Assembly (NCBI GenBank): GCA_944384295.1
Contig: CALWSU010000009.1
Location: forward strand, 1 to 64,000
DNA length: 64,000 nt
Reading direction: 5' to 3'
Source of the DNA: an uncultured Lachnospiraceae bacterium
GTDB taxonomy: Bacteria; Bacillota; Clostridia; Lachnospirales; Anaerotignaceae
This document shows positions 26,280-35,645 of the stretch, in pieces. Position 1 is the first letter of the stretch. Every line of letters begins with the position of its first letter. A model generated the notes under the pieces. That model did not search any database, was not told the origin of the DNA, and saw only the letters and a list, made by a program, of their open reading frames with translations. A program made the translations under genes and the position numbers.

Positions 26280-27665
26280 ATGGTAAAATCAATGGAAAAA
26301 ATCGTAGCATTGGCAAAAAACAGAGGTTTTGTATATCCTGGTTCTGAAATTTATGGCGGTTTGGCAAACACATGGGATTATGGTCCAATCGGTGTAGAAC
26401 TGAAAAACAATGTCAAAAAAGCATGGTGGAAAAAATTCATACAGGAAAACCCTTACAATGTCGGCGTAGACTGCGCGATTCTGATGAATCCGCAAACTTG
26501 GGTTGCTTCCGGTCATGTAGGCGGTTTTAGCGATCCATTGATGGACTGTAAAGAATGTAAAGAAAGATTCCGTGCCGACAAACTGATTGAAGATTTCATG
26601 GAAAGCCACAACATGCCAGAAACCATTGTAGACGGCTGGAGCAATGAACAAATGAAACAATTTGTAGACGAAAATCAGGTTGCTTGCCCTTCCTGCGGCG
26701 CGCATAACTTTACAGACATTCGTCAATTCAATCTGATGTTCAAAACATTCCAAGGTGTTACAGAAGACGCGAAAAATGTGGTTTATCTGCGTCCTGAAAC
26801 TGCACAAGGTATTTTTGTAAACTTCAAAAACGTACAGCGCAGCAGCAGAAAGAAACTGCCTTTTGGTATCGGTCAGATTGGGAAATCCTTCCGTAACGAA
26901 ATTACACCAGGTAACTTTACATTCCGTACCAGAGAATTTGAACAAATGGAATTAGAATTTTTCTGCGAACCCGGCACAGATTTAGAATGGTTAGATTATT
27001 GGAGAAGCTATTGCAGAGATTGGCTGTTGAAACTGAACATGACAGAAGACAATATTCGTTTGCGTGACCATTCCAAAGAAGAATTGTCCCATTACAGCGC
27101 AGGTACTACAGACATTGAATATCTGTTCCCATTCGGTTGGGGTGAACTGTGGGGCATCGCAGACAGAACCAATTATGACTTGACTTGTCACCAAGAAACC
27201 AGCGGTCAGGATATGACATACTATGATGCAGAAAAGAATGAAAAATTTATTCCTTATTGTATCGAACCTTCTTTGGGTGCAGACCGTATGACATTGGCGT
27301 TCCTGTGCGACGCATACGACGAAGAAGAAGTAGGCGAAGGCGATGTGAGAACTGTATTGCATTTCCACCCTGCTTTGGCACCTGTGAAAGCTGCTGTATT
27401 GCCTCTGTCCAAAAAACTGAGCGACAAAGCAGTTGAAATCTATACCATGTTAGCAAAAGAATTCAATTGCGAATTTGATGAAACAGGTTCTATTGGCAAA
27501 CGTTACAGAAGACAAGACGAAATCGGTACACCATTCTGTATCACATACGATTTTGATTCTGAAAATGACCAATGTGTAACCGTACGTGACAGAGATACTA
27601 TGGATCAGGTGAGAATGCCAATTTCCGAACTGGTTGCTTATCTGAAAGAAAAAATGGAATTTTAA
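26280..27665 (+). CDS. glyS: Glycyl-tRNA synthetase, single-chain (alpha2) type
   Basis: A 461-residue class II synthetase of the homodimeric GlyRS type, as opposed to the GlyQ/GlyS tetramer found in Bacillus subtilis. Motifs include [18 protein letters not shown] near the N-terminus, motif 2 in [20 protein letters not shown], and the C-terminal anticodon-binding domain beginning near residue 360 ([15 protein letters not shown]). Two Cys pairs (CKEC; CPSCG) suggest an inserted zinc-binding loop. AGGAGG precedes the ATG. It is controlled by the T-box just upstream. Confidence 0.97.
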   Translation: MVKSMEKIVALAKNRGFVYPGSEIYGGLANTWDYGPIGVELKNNVKKAWWKKFIQENPYNVGVDCAILMNPQTWVASGHVGGFSDPLMDCKECKERFRADKLIEDFMESHNMPETIVDGWSNEQMKQFVDENQVACPSCGAHNFTDIRQFNLMFKTFQGVTEDAKNVVYLRPETAQGIFVNFKNVQRSSRKKLPFGIGQIGKSFRNEITPGNFTFRTREFEQMELEFFCEPGTDLEWLDYWRSYCRDWLLKLNMTEDNIRLRDHSKEELSHYSAGTTDIEYLFPFGWGELWGIADRTNYDLTCHQETSGQDMTYYDAEKNEKFIPYCIEPSLGADRMTLAFLCDAYDEEEVGEGDVRTVLHFHPALAPVKAAVLPLSKKLSDKAVEIYTMLAKEFNCEFDETGSIGKRYRRQDEIGTPFCITYDFDSENDQCVTVRDRDTMDQVRMPISELVAYLKEKMEF

Positions 27666-27692
27666 TAAGACCGTCGATAAGGTCGAACATAC

Positions 27693-27730
27693 AAAAGGGC
27701 TGAAACGAAATTTTCGTTTCAGCCCTTTTT
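27693..27730. terminator. Bidirectional terminator between glyS and the MoxR operon
   Basis: AAAAGGGCTGAAACGAAA (27693-27710) is followed directly by its complement TTTCGTTTCAGCCCTTTT. The A-run and T-run on either side allow use from both strands, for the two convergent genes. Confidence 0.92.
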
Positions 27731-27742
27731 CTTTGATAAAAC

Positions 27743-29275
27743 TTAGAATAACAATGTCATTTCTGTTTTTGCTTTTTCAATATCATCTAATATAGATTTT
27801 TGTTTTTCATCAAATAGCAATTCTTTGTTATATTGATAATACTTTTCGCTGCCATGTGCGCTGATGAATTTTACACTGTAATAATTTGCGGTCAATTCTG
27901 TAATAAAAATCACCATTTCCTGCCCTGCGCCAAATGTTTCCTCTAAGAAAGCAAAGGCATTTTCCAAGGCTTGGGAAGCCGCAGCAATGGCTTGGGTACG
28001 CGCTTGTACCACATCTTGAAATTTTGTTTTCATACTGTCAAATACTGCATTTGCATCTTGCAGCCCTGCCGCTTTTGCTTGCTGTATATCTTCTTCAATC
28101 TGCTGCAACGCAAAGCGTTTTGTTTGTTCCTGTTTGCGTTCCAAAAGATTGGCTGCTCTTTGGCTCTCAAAAGTTTGCCATTCGCTTTCCAGATAACTGC
28201 CTAATACAACAGCCCAATGGGATTCGGTTGCTGCCTGCAAACGTGCTTTGCATTCTTTCAACATGCCATGCAGTGCTACTGCACGTAAATCCGCGTCGTC
28301 CGCTTCTGTAAAGTCTTCTGACAAACGGCTCAACAACAGCCCCATGACACTCAAACGCTCATCAAACGCCGCCTGTTGTAACTTTTCTACAGCACCTTTG
28401 CTATATTGTCCTGCCAAAATATCACCAATGCGATAATCGGTACGATATTTTTCGTACAAATCCAGATAATTGGCAAAATCTTTCGCAATCTTTTTATGCT
28501 GCAAATACTGATATACCAGACCTTCGTCCACCGCAATATCCAAAGAAGCATACACCTGCATGATATTAGACAAATCTTCCCAGCCGCGCGCTGTCACAAA
28601 ACGCTTACCATCGACTGTGGTTTCCATAGCGTAAAAATGATTTTTCTTGATTTCCAGATAGGACAATATCGCGCCATGCAAACCCTGTTTCCATGCATAT
28701 TCTTTCCATGCCTCAAAATCAGGTTCTACATCTATTTTTTTCACACGGTCTAATGTCACAATATCAAATTCGCGTACCGATTTATTATATTCTGGTGGAT
28801 TGCCTGCCGCTACGATAATCCAGCCCTCTGGCATACGATGAGAACCAAATGTTTTTGCCTGCAAAAATTGGAGCATTGCGGGTGCAAGTGTTTCCGATAC
28901 ACAGTTGATTTCGTCCAAAAATAAAATACCTTCCTGTAAACCAGTTTCTTCCATTTTATCATAGACTGCCGCGATGATTTCACTCATGGTATATTCTGTG
29001 ACAGCATATTCTTTCCCACCATAATATTTATGGCTGATAAAAGGCAAACCGATTGCACTTTGTCTGGTATGATGCGTAATACTGTAAGATACCAAAGCAA
29101 TATTACATTCTCTGGTCACTTGTTCCATAATTGCCGTTTTGCCAATCCCAGGCGCACCCATCAGCAAAAGCGGACGCTGCCGCACAACAGGGATTTGATA
29201 CGCGCCGTATGCGTCTTTGGCAAGATACGCTTGTACAGCATGTTTGATTTCTTGCTTTGCCTGCTCGATATTCAT
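27743..29275 (-). CDS. MoxR-type AAA+ ATPase (third gene of LRR-VWA-MoxR operon)
   Basis: A 510-residue protein. Walker A is GAPGIGKTA (about residues 38-46), Walker B is GILFLDEINCV, and sensor 1 is IVAAGNPPEYN, all typical of MoxR/dynein-related ATPases that remodel metal- or VWA-partner proteins. After the AAA module (about 1-290) there is a long helical region of about 200 residues, including a Glu/Gln/Lys-rich probable coiled coil near 370-430, which is not usual for MoxR. It starts 7 bp past the VWA gene, so the two are coupled. The client is unknown. Confidence 0.9.
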   Translation of the reverse strand: MNIEQAKQEIKHAVQAYLAKDAYGAYQIPVVRQRPLLLMGAPGIGKTAIMEQVTRECNIALVSYSITHHTRQSAIGLPFISHKYYGGKEYAVTEYTMSEIIAAVYDKMEETGLQEGILFLDEINCVSETLAPAMLQFLQAKTFGSHRMPEGWIIVAAGNPPEYNKSVREFDIVTLDRVKKIDVEPDFEAWKEYAWKQGLHGAILSYLEIKKNHFYAMETTVDGKRFVTARGWEDLSNIMQVYASLDIAVDEGLVYQYLQHKKIAKDFANYLDLYEKYRTDYRIGDILAGQYSKGAVEKLQQAAFDERLSVMGLLLSRLSEDFTEADDADLRAVALHGMLKECKARLQAATESHWAVVLGSYLESEWQTFESQRAANLLERKQEQTKRFALQQIEEDIQQAKAAGLQDANAVFDSMKTKFQDVVQARTQAIAAASQALENAFAFLEETFGAGQEMVIFITELTANYYSVKFISAHGSEKYYQYNKELLFDEKQKSILDDIEKAKTEMTLLF

Positions 29276-29282
29276 ATTTGTT

Positions 29283-30680
29283 TTACTCCTTGTTTTGTTT
29301 GATATATAAATCTTCTTTGCCTAATATGACTTTCATTGCCCAAGGTGGTACTTCCCGTTCGTTGTATGTACCTTCGTCGAAAAACAGAAAGGCAGTATCA
29401 TATGGCGGGCGTTTTTTGGGGAATGCGCCCCAGCCATCTGTAAAATACAATAATCCTTTCAGATTGCGAAATGTCTTTTTCTCAATCAAATCGGATACAT
29501 ACGAAAACACAGGGCGAAAATCGGTTCCGCCATTGCCGCGTAAATCAAAGGATTCCATATACGCCGCCAATTCTTCTGCGGACGTAATGACATGGTCTTG
29601 CTGTATTTTGGTATCGCATTGTATGATATGGATATGGAAGGTATGGAAAAAGCTTTCTTGCTGCTGTAAAATCGCATACGTTTCTTCCAAAAACCGCCGT
29701 ACCGTATCCCCTTCACAGGATTCTGAAGTATCAATGGCAATCACCAATTCCTCAATCTTTTGTACTTCTTTATATTCCAAAGCCTCAATCAAAGGCATAT
29801 TACCATACAACTGCAAACCATAGGTATAAAATATATAATCATAACTATCATCGTCCACCTGTAAATCTTCTTTGCAGGTCACAAATTTTTCTAAAAAGCG
29901 ACGATAGTCATACCGTTCTCGATTCTCGATACGCAGATATTGCAATAAGTCCCCTGCTTCCTGTCCGGCTTCTTGTGAAAATGTTTCCAGATTAGTCTGC
30001 ATTTTTTCGCTGACATCGCGCCATTGTTCTTCTAATTGCTGTCTGCGTTCTTCTTGGTCTTCTTGGTCTTCTTGGTCTTGTTGGTCTTGCTGATTTTCTT
30101 GGTTTTGGTCTTGATTTTGGTCATTTTCTTGGTCATCGTCTTTTTGCTTTTCCCAAAACACATGGTCATCTACCCAGAATTCTAATTGCAGTTTGCCAAA
30201 CTCCTGTATGGAAAGATTCGCCTGCTGCAACTGTTCGTAAATCCCCTCCGCGCTCAATACTTTCAAATTCGCACGCAGTCTTTCGTACCATTCCGCCCTG
30301 CGGTCAGAAACCACCAATTTCACACTCCGATATGGCAAAGCGTCTATGATAGATTCGACTGCAATATCACATGCCAAATGCCAATATGATTCGTCTCGTT
30401 CTCCTTGGTGGAAGGGGTGGCGGAATATGCAATGCAACAACATATGCAAATACAGCCGATTAACCAACACGCGGTCGGATAAATACCGCTGTATCAAATA
30501 ACGTGGATTGAACAATATCTTGATGCCATCTGTACCAACATAAAGAGAAGATAAATTCATTTCATAAGGCAGCATACTGAGTGCCACATCTAAAAAGCGC
30601 ATCGACAGATATAATTCATTGCGGGAAGCACCCAATATCTTCTGTCCAATTTGAATCAATTTTTGATGGGTTTCGTTCAT
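29283..30680 (-). CDS. VWA-like / DUF2201 metallopeptidase-like protein (second gene of operon)
   Basis: A 465-residue cytoplasmic protein. The N-terminal part (about 1-150) resembles the DUF2201 zinc-peptidase-like domain with a LLHCIFRHPFH histidine cluster. A Gln/Asp/Glu-rich linker (about 195-220) separates it from a von Willebrand A domain (about 310-465). The MIDAS motif is complete: DTSES, then Thr in GGTDF, and Asp in YFTDGWG. VWA proteins of this type pair with MoxR ATPases. It starts behind AAAGGGGGG, 12 bp past the LRR gene. Peptidase activity is uncertain. Confidence 0.88.
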   Translation of the reverse strand: MNETHQKLIQIGQKILGASRNELYLSMRFLDVALSMLPYEMNLSSLYVGTDGIKILFNPRYLIQRYLSDRVLVNRLYLHMLLHCIFRHPFHQGERDESYWHLACDIAVESIIDALPYRSVKLVVSDRRAEWYERLRANLKVLSAEGIYEQLQQANLSIQEFGKLQLEFWVDDHVFWEKQKDDDQENDQNQDQNQENQQDQQDQEDQEDQEERRQQLEEQWRDVSEKMQTNLETFSQEAGQEAGDLLQYLRIENRERYDYRRFLEKFVTCKEDLQVDDDSYDYIFYTYGLQLYGNMPLIEALEYKEVQKIEELVIAIDTSESCEGDTVRRFLEETYAILQQQESFFHTFHIHIIQCDTKIQQDHVITSAEELAAYMESFDLRGNGGTDFRPVFSYVSDLIEKKTFRNLKGLLYFTDGWGAFPKKRPPYDTAFLFFDEGTYNEREVPPWAMKVILGKEDLYIKQNKE

Positions 30681-30692
30681 GCTCTCCCCCCT

Positions 30693-31862
30693 TTACAAAT
30701 CAAATGAAAATTCTTGCCGCCATTGTCTGCGGTTTTGTTCTTCTAATAAAAAGCTTGTAATTTCGGTTCGTTTGAGATTGCCGGAAATCTCAAGCAGTTT
30801 GTCTATATTTTGTGCGTCAATCAATTCCCAATCCACCAATAAAGCTATGGTATGGCGGTCATTGCGTGATGCAAAATAAGTAAATGCCGCTTCGATATGG
30901 TCTTTGAGATATTGCAGATAATCGGCTTTACGCTGTTGTTGCAAACGGTAAGGATATTCCAAACGATACATCACCAAAAGCAGCACCATTTCCGCCCCAT
31001 CTTCGCGACGTGTCAAATAAAACAATTCGTCGAATCTGCGAAAATCAATATCCGAATTACCGATACACTGACGGAACAAATGCCCTGTACCATAATTCAC
31101 CTGATGAAACTGTCTTGCAGGTGTATCTTCGATATATTCATATTGAAAATCAGGAATCAAAAGTTTTGCCCGTTTGCCTTCTCCAAAATCTATAGTCAGA
31201 TGCAATTCATGATTGAGTACCGCAATCAAATCAGAAATATGCCGACATCGTCCAAAAGTCATATATTTCAATCTATCACAGTTGAGAAATAAACCCGTCC
31301 CCAAATCCACCGCGGCTTCTGGGATATTGATTTCCTGCATACTACGGCAATTGTAGCAAGCATATTTTCCCAATTTTTGCACTGTTTCGGGCAGTGACAG
31401 ACGTTCCAACGCACGACAATCATAAAACGCATAATCTGATATCACTTCCAAAGCTTGCGGCAATGCCAAACGCTGTAAGGCAATACAGCCGGAAAACAAT
31501 CTTTCTGGAATGATTTTCAAATTTTCTGGCAAATGGATACTGGTCAATGCACTACAGCCAAAAAACGCACCAATGCCAATTTTTTGTATGCTATCGGGTA
31601 AAACCATACGTTCTATGGCACAACCTGCTGTATTTTGTTTGGGCTGTGTTTCTTCTTGGTCTTTCACAGAAACAAATTGCATTTGCTCTGTTGTATTTTG
31701 TGTATCTGGCTCATTTTCCTGTTCTATCGCAAAGGCATATGCGCCAATTTCTACTACAGGCAAATTTTCTATTGTTTCTGGTATGACAATTTCTTTGGTT
31801 CTATGAGATATGCCTATGATTTTTACACCCTCGGCACAATATGTATAATATAAATCTAACAT
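30693..31862 (-). CDS. BspA-type leucine-rich repeat protein (first gene of operon)
   Basis: A 389-residue protein without signal peptide. Residues about 75-225 hold five or so BspA-like LRR units of the form L(P)xxLxxIgxxAFxxCxaL (IGIGAFFGCSALTSI; ISDYAFYDCRALERL; LGKYACYNCRSMQEI). The rest, about 230-389, is helical and unrecognised. BspA repeats usually occur in surface proteins, but here the protein looks cytoplasmic and is the lead gene of an operon with VWA and MoxR proteins, suggesting a target-recognition role (inference). The start at 31862 follows GAGGGA. Confidence 0.85.
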   Translation of the reverse strand: MLDLYYTYCAEGVKIIGISHRTKEIVIPETIENLPVVEIGAYAFAIEQENEPDTQNTTEQMQFVSVKDQEETQPKQNTAGCAIERMVLPDSIQKIGIGAFFGCSALTSIHLPENLKIIPERLFSGCIALQRLALPQALEVISDYAFYDCRALERLSLPETVQKLGKYACYNCRSMQEINIPEAAVDLGTGLFLNCDRLKYMTFGRCRHISDLIAVLNHELHLTIDFGEGKRAKLLIPDFQYEYIEDTPARQFHQVNYGTGHLFRQCIGNSDIDFRRFDELFYLTRREDGAEMVLLLVMYRLEYPYRLQQQRKADYLQYLKDHIEAAFTYFASRNDRHTIALLVDWELIDAQNIDKLLEISGNLKRTEITSFLLEEQNRRQWRQEFSFDL

Positions 31863-31913
31863 AATTTCCCTCAATTCTCTTTTTCAAAAGGAAACATAGT
31901 ATTTTGCTCGTAT

Positions 31914-31942
31914 ATTATACCGCTATTGTAAAGCGCAGTCAA
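31914..31942 (-). promoter_or_regulatory. Promoter of the LRR-VWA-MoxR operon
   Basis: On the minus strand, TTGACT (31942-31937) and TATAAT (31919-31914) are 17 bp apart, 50 bp upstream of the LRR start. The near-consensus sequence suggests constitutive expression. Confidence 0.8.
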
Positions 31943-31997
31943 AGGAAATCCCTACTGCATCTGGAAAGATACGTTTGTTACGTTTGCAAAGTACATC

Positions 31998-32025
31998 TTG
32001 ACGAATACATAGAAAATGGTACAAT
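31998..32025 (+). promoter_or_regulatory. Promoter of tRNA-Arg(CCT)
   Basis: TTGACG (31998-32003) and TACAAT (32020-32025) are 16 bp apart, about 50 bp upstream of the tRNA. Confidence 0.7.
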
Positions 32026-32076
32026 AATACAATAGGTGTATCGCATAAATTCCAAAATTGCGCGATGACAAAATAT

Positions 32077-32150
32077 GTCCATATAGCTCAGCTGGATAGA
32101 GCACACGCCTCCTAAGCGTGGGGTCGGAGGTTCAAATCCTCTTATGGACG
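32077..32150 (+). tRNA. tRNA-Arg (anticodon CCT)
   Basis: A 74-nt cloverleaf. Acceptor GTCCATA pairs with TATGGAC; the D-arm is AGCTCAGCTGGATAGAGC; the anticodon stem CACGC/GCGTG encloses CTCCTAA with anticodon CCT (reads AGG); the T-arm is GGAGGTTCAAATCCTCT. No CCA is encoded. It stands alone. Confidence 0.96.
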
Positions 32151-32155
32151 TGCAT

Positions 32156-32200
32156 AAAAAGCCGAAAACCCCTAATCTTGAAAAATTTTCGGCTTTTTTT
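32156..32200. terminator. Terminator shared by the tRNA and the convergent FUSC gene
   Basis: AAAAAGCCGAAAA (32156-32168) pairs with TTTTCGGCTTTTT (32186-32198), followed by T residues on the plus strand. The FUSC stop codon (32199-32201) overlaps its right edge. Confidence 0.88.
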
Positions 32201-33281
32201 ATGCTTCTTCATTTGCCTGACTCGTCTGTTTTGTTGTATCAAATTTTACTCCAATCCATTTATGAAAAAGAAAAGCAACAATTACACCAAAAATCACACC
32301 CAAAATCGTATCTACAATTCTCAGCACTACAGCACCCTGTACGCCATAAATGCTGGTTGCCAGCATTAACGCTCCAATGCAGTTGCAAGCCGCTTTATAA
32401 CGATAATCTGTGCAAAAACCAAGGCATAGTCCGCCTAATACGCCCAAGATTGAATGGAAAGATTCTGGTATGATAGAAAAAATCACAAAAAATATACCTG
32501 AACCGGCAAATACGCCTATGATGCGCTGCGAGAAACGCCCTGATACATTTTCAGAATACGGATATTCTGATAACAAAGATGCGCAGGCAAATCCCATCCA
32601 CATAAAACGTTCTACGCCAAAAAACTGCCCTGCTGTCAATACCAGACTGACACCAATCGCCATGCGTAATTGCCACAAATGCACAATGTTATGCAAATTA
32701 AAATGCAAAATCACATGATGAAAACGAACCTTTGTATGCATCTGTCTATGTTTCCGATACAACACAATTGCACAAATCATATATCCCACAAGTGCTAGCA
32801 TTGCTCTTTTTTCCAATACAGCACCATAGACAGGATTTCCTGATAAATACACATAAGCAAAGCTATACAACCTACCATTGCCCAGTTCTGGTCTTTGCGA
32901 AGTGATAAAAATTATCAAGAAAAAGCTTACAAAATGCAACAGCAGTGCTGCAAAAGCAGGTATCATCGTAACTATGCTGGGTACCAATACCAAAATAAAC
33001 AACGTGATTGCCAAAGTGATGAGAGAGTCTTTCATACAATATTCAAAATTGACGAAACGTATCCCTAATAGAAAACAAAATAAAGCCACTGCCAAAGGTG
33101 TATTTTCTTGACCAAAGAAATGAGAAAGCGTACTGATAAATAGCACTGCAAATGCTACAATCAAAACAGAACGCAATGCCATTGCAACCCAGTAAAACCT
33201 TTTTTCTTTTGTTGTGTTGCATTGTGCAATTTTGCGTTTCAAAACAGAAGGGTCCATTTGTAAAGCCTGATAAAAATTCAT
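32199..33281 (-). CDS. FUSC-type (aromatic acid exporter-like) membrane protein
   Basis: A 360-residue protein with two sets of about five transmembrane helices, as in the FUSC/ArAE family of exporters (examples: GVSLVLTAGQFFGVERFMWMG; IIGVFAGSGIFFVIF). A short N-terminal cytoplasmic stretch precedes the first helix near residue 35. The start at 33281 follows AGGAGTGA; 24 further upstream residues would overlap the MarR gene and lack a site. It is co-transcribed with, and probably regulated by, the MarR gene 7 bp upstream. The substrate is unknown. Confidence 0.85.
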   Translation of the reverse strand: MNFYQALQMDPSVLKRKIAQCNTTKEKRFYWVAMALRSVLIVAFAVLFISTLSHFFGQENTPLAVALFCFLLGIRFVNFEYCMKDSLITLAITLFILVLVPSIVTMIPAFAALLLHFVSFFLIIFITSQRPELGNGRLYSFAYVYLSGNPVYGAVLEKRAMLALVGYMICAIVLYRKHRQMHTKVRFHHVILHFNLHNIVHLWQLRMAIGVSLVLTAGQFFGVERFMWMGFACASLLSEYPYSENVSGRFSQRIIGVFAGSGIFFVIFSIIPESFHSILGVLGGLCLGFCTDYRYKAACNCIGALMLATSIYGVQGAVVLRIVDTILGVIFGVIVAFLFHKWIGVKFDTTKQTSQANEEA

Positions 33282-33288
33282 AGCAATA

Positions 33289-33720
33289 TCACTCCTGTTC
33301 ATCGTTTTGTATGTGAGAAACGATTTTATCGGTATAGCGTAAAAATTCTTCAAAATCTACCCCTGTTTCTCTCCATAAGTCATAAAATGGCTGTAAAATG
33401 ATTTCATACCCTTTTTTCAATTCTGAAACACCTGTTGTTGTCAAATATATTTTATAACTGCGTTCGTCATGTTGTTGTTTTTCTTTGCGAATACAATGTT
33501 TTTCAATCAAACTTTTCAAACAGCGGCTGACCGCTTCTTTTTTCATGCCACTGCGCTGACTCAGCAAAATAGGTGTATTTTGTTCTGGTTCTAAATACAG
33601 CCATGCCAACAGTTCACATTCACTGACCGTCAAATTGGTTTGTTTTGCAGGCAAGAGCAGTCTTGTCAGCTTTTGCACCTGTTGCTGATAATACACCATA
33701 TCCATCCAATCTATATCCAT
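33289..33720 (-). CDS. MarR family transcriptional regulator (upstream of FUSC)
   Basis: A 143-residue winged-helix regulator. The DNA-binding segment is LTVSECELLAWLYL...ILLSQRSGMKKEAVSRCLKSL, with the wing at KQQHDERSYKIYLT. The start at 33720 follows AAAGGA. Two or three GTTAAC half-sites upstream probably form its operator. Likely role: ligand-released repression of itself and the exporter. Confidence 0.92.
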   Translation of the reverse strand: MDIDWMDMVYYQQQVQKLTRLLLPAKQTNLTVSECELLAWLYLEPEQNTPILLSQRSGMKKEAVSRCLKSLIEKHCIRKEKQQHDERSYKIYLTTTGVSELKKGYEIILQPFYDLWRETGVDFEEFLRYTDKIVSHIQNDEQE

Positions 33721-33757
33721 TGACAATTCCTTTCTATTTTTTATCGTGCATCATATT

Positions 33758-33787
33758 GTTAACAACGTTAACTAATAATGTTAATTA
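33758..33787. promoter_or_regulatory. Candidate MarR operator
   Basis: GTTAAC occurs at 33758-33763 and 33767-33772, forming a dyad with 3-bp spacing (TTGTTAAC-AAC-GTTAAC), plus a third near-copy, ATGTTAAT, at 33779-33786. A minus-strand TATGAT lies beside it at about 33756-33751, so a bound repressor would block the promoter. Confidence 0.65.
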
Positions 33788-33879
33788 TATGCAATGGATT
33801 CCAAAATGTCAACCAAAAATCTTGGCATTGCCATATCCTCTTTTTTATTTGCGCTCGGAATTGCTTTTCCAACAATATA

Positions 33880-33921
33880 AAAAAACGACACATATGCAAA
33901 ATTTGCAATGTGCCACTTTTT
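33880..33921 (-). terminator. Terminator of the small membrane protein gene
   Basis: On the minus strand, GTGGCACATTGCAAAT and TTTGCATATGTGTCGT form an interrupted stem ending in TTTTTT. Confidence 0.75.
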
Positions 33922-33938
33922 CTGTTTTTGTAATGTTT

Positions 33939-34208
33939 TTATTCTGTTTCTGATTGGTGCTTTTTGCGATATTGCTCTCTGCCTGCTACCCAGTCCCCAA
34001 AACATAATGTATTCAAAATAATCAGTAACAAAATGGCTTTCCAATCCCAAGATACGCGCCCACTTGCCAAAGTCGCAATCGTAGCAAGCAATACCAAAAC
34101 AGGAATGATTCCACCCCAAAGTGGACTATGCAGCTTGATACATAAAAAATACTCTGCAATCACCAAAATAATTGCAATCAAAAATACAGCAATAAAAAAG
34201 AGTATCAT
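33939..34208 (-). CDS. Small three-helix membrane protein
   Basis: An 89-residue protein with three hydrophobic segments (about 2-20, 30-48, 52-70) and a charged C-terminus. I do not recognise the family. The start at 34208 is set by GGAGG at 8-bp spacing. It lies downstream of the signal peptidase gene on the same strand and may share its transcript. Confidence 0.7.
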   Translation of the reverse strand: MILFFIAVFLIAIILVIAEYFLCIKLHSPLWGGIIPVLVLLATIATLASGRVSWDWKAILLLIILNTLCFGDWVAGREQYRKKHQSETE

Positions 34209-34316
34209 TCTCATTCCCTCCTCATTTGATTTCTTTCCATTCAAAATTTCAAAGCCTATTATCTTTTGATTGTTTGTACTGCTTTTTCTGACAACAAAAA
34301 CAGCCAACTTGATTTT

Positions 34317-34799
34317 TTAGAAAAATGGCAGTCGAAACAACACTTTTCCTTTGATATCTTTGACAGGAATTGGACCCATATTTCGACTATCTATGCTCAT
34401 TTCTCTATGGTCGCCCAATACAAATACGCATTCTTTCGGAATCAGCAAATCCACAACGCCTATCGTTTCGCCTTGTGCATAAGGTTCTTCCAACAACACA
34501 CCATCTATCAAAACACCACCCGCGGCAATTTGAATCCGCTGATTTTCCTGCGCAACCACACGTTTGATTACCATACGACTGCCGTCTGTATCTTCATATT
34601 GAAATAATACCACATCACCTGTATGGTATCCACCCAGCCAACCTGCCAAACGGCTGAAGCAAACCACGTCACCCGCTTCGTACGTCGGTTCCATAGAACT
34701 GCCTTCCAACCGTGTGGGCCAGCATGTTAAAAACAATATCAGCAATATGACCGCAGCACGCCATATCACATTGCCCCACTCTTTGACTTTTTGTTTCAC
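34317..34799 (-). CDS. lepB: Signal peptidase I
   Basis: A 160-residue type I signal peptidase. One N-terminal membrane helix (residues about 12-28) is followed by the catalytic Ser in GSSMEPTYEAGD, the catalytic Lys in MVIKRVVAQENQ, and box D/E in FVLGDHREMSIDSR. It cleaves secretory signal peptides on the outer face of the membrane. The start is a GTG at 34799 behind GAGGAGAGG. Confidence 0.95.
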   Translation of the reverse strand: MKQKVKEWGNVIWRAAVILLILFLTCWPTRLEGSSMEPTYEAGDVVCFSRLAGWLGGYHTGDVVLFQYEDTDGSRMVIKRVVAQENQRIQIAAGGVLIDGVLLEEPYAQGETIGVVDLLIPKECVFVLGDHREMSIDSRNMGPIPVKDIKGKVLFRLPFF

Positions 34800-34947
34800 A
34801 TTGCCCTCTCCTCTATTTCCCAAATTCGGACAAAAAAACCGTTTTTTCCGTATAAATCAAGTATACGTTTTTTCCACACAAGGGGCAAGAGGAAAGGCAT
34901 TAGAAAATATTTCCAATTTTAGTATTTTTTTTCGTTTTGTTTTGCCA

Positions 34948-35124
34948 TTACATTTGATGTTTTACGATGGCGTATTCATCATACTGGCGATAATATGGAC
35001 AATCTGAAAATGTATTTTGCAAAAAACGTTCCATTTCGTCTTCATCTAAAGAAACATCACAAAAATACTGTTCATATTCTTCATCATATTGAAAATACAA
35101 ACAACTTTCACATCGTGACTGCAT
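34948..35124 (-). CDS. Small cysteine-containing protein (DUF6472-like)
   Basis: A 58-residue acidic protein. Its pattern is CESCLYFQYDEEYEQYFCDV, then DEDEMERFL and FSDCPYYRQYDEY. The four cysteines in Cx2C...C...C spacing suggest metal binding. Similar short proteins are common in Clostridia (DUF6472 as I recall it). The start at 35124 follows GGGGAGG. Function unknown. Confidence 0.75.
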   Translation of the reverse strand: MQSRCESCLYFQYDEEYEQYFCDVSLDEDEMERFLQNTFSDCPYYRQYDEYAIVKHQM

Positions 35125-35162
35125 CGTATTTGACCTCCCCATTTCTTTTTCTTTCAGCATCA

Positions 35163-35192
35163 AAAAAGCCGCAAGCGAACACATGCCTGCGG
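35163..35192 (-). terminator. Terminator of tRNA-Arg(CCG)
   Basis: On the minus strand, GCCGCA (35192-35187) pairs with TGCGGC (35173-35168), followed by TTTTTTG. It lies between the tRNA and the downstream small gene. Confidence 0.8.
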
Positions 35193-35199
35193 CAACTAC

Positions 35200-35272
35200 T
35201 GCACTCTACAGGATTCGAACCTGCGGCCTTTCGGTCCGGAGCCGAACGCTCTATCCCCTGAGCTAAGAGTGC
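35200..35272 (-). tRNA. tRNA-Arg (anticodon CCG)
   Basis: A 73-nt cloverleaf on the minus strand. Acceptor GCACTCT pairs with AGAGTGC; the D-arm is AGCTCAGGGGATAGAGC; the anticodon stem TTCGG/CCGAA encloses CTCCGGA with anticodon CCG (reads CGG); the T-arm is GCAGGTTCGAATCCTGT. No CCA is encoded. Confidence 0.96.
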
Positions 35273-35645
35273 AAACTGTAATCTTTATTTTACAATAGAA
35301 ACATCGTATTGTCAAATTTTCTCTGACAGCATATCCATTTTTCCTTTGATGACGATAGCGACATACAACACCAAGGGATAGAGAAAATCACTATTTATAT
35401 GTTATATTTATGCAAAATATGCATAATTCTTTTTTTCATATTTGATATCTAAGAAATCAATTTTTCTGTAAATTCTTTGTTTTATGAGCCTGATTTGGTC
35501 AGTGAAATAATAGCTTATCGTAAATTCAGTAAAAAATTTTTCACATAATATACAATTCAGTTGCGAAAGTTTACATAAAATGTAACTTTTTTGTACATTA
35601 TTTAAATTTCACGCTGGATTCTATGCAAAATCGGTTCAATTTTTG

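Noticed and set aside
27668-27687. Another GTCGA repeat after glyS (GACCGTCGATAAGGTCGA)
   Set aside because: Only a short GACC/GGTC match; the second stem and GTAGACA block of the repeat family are missing.
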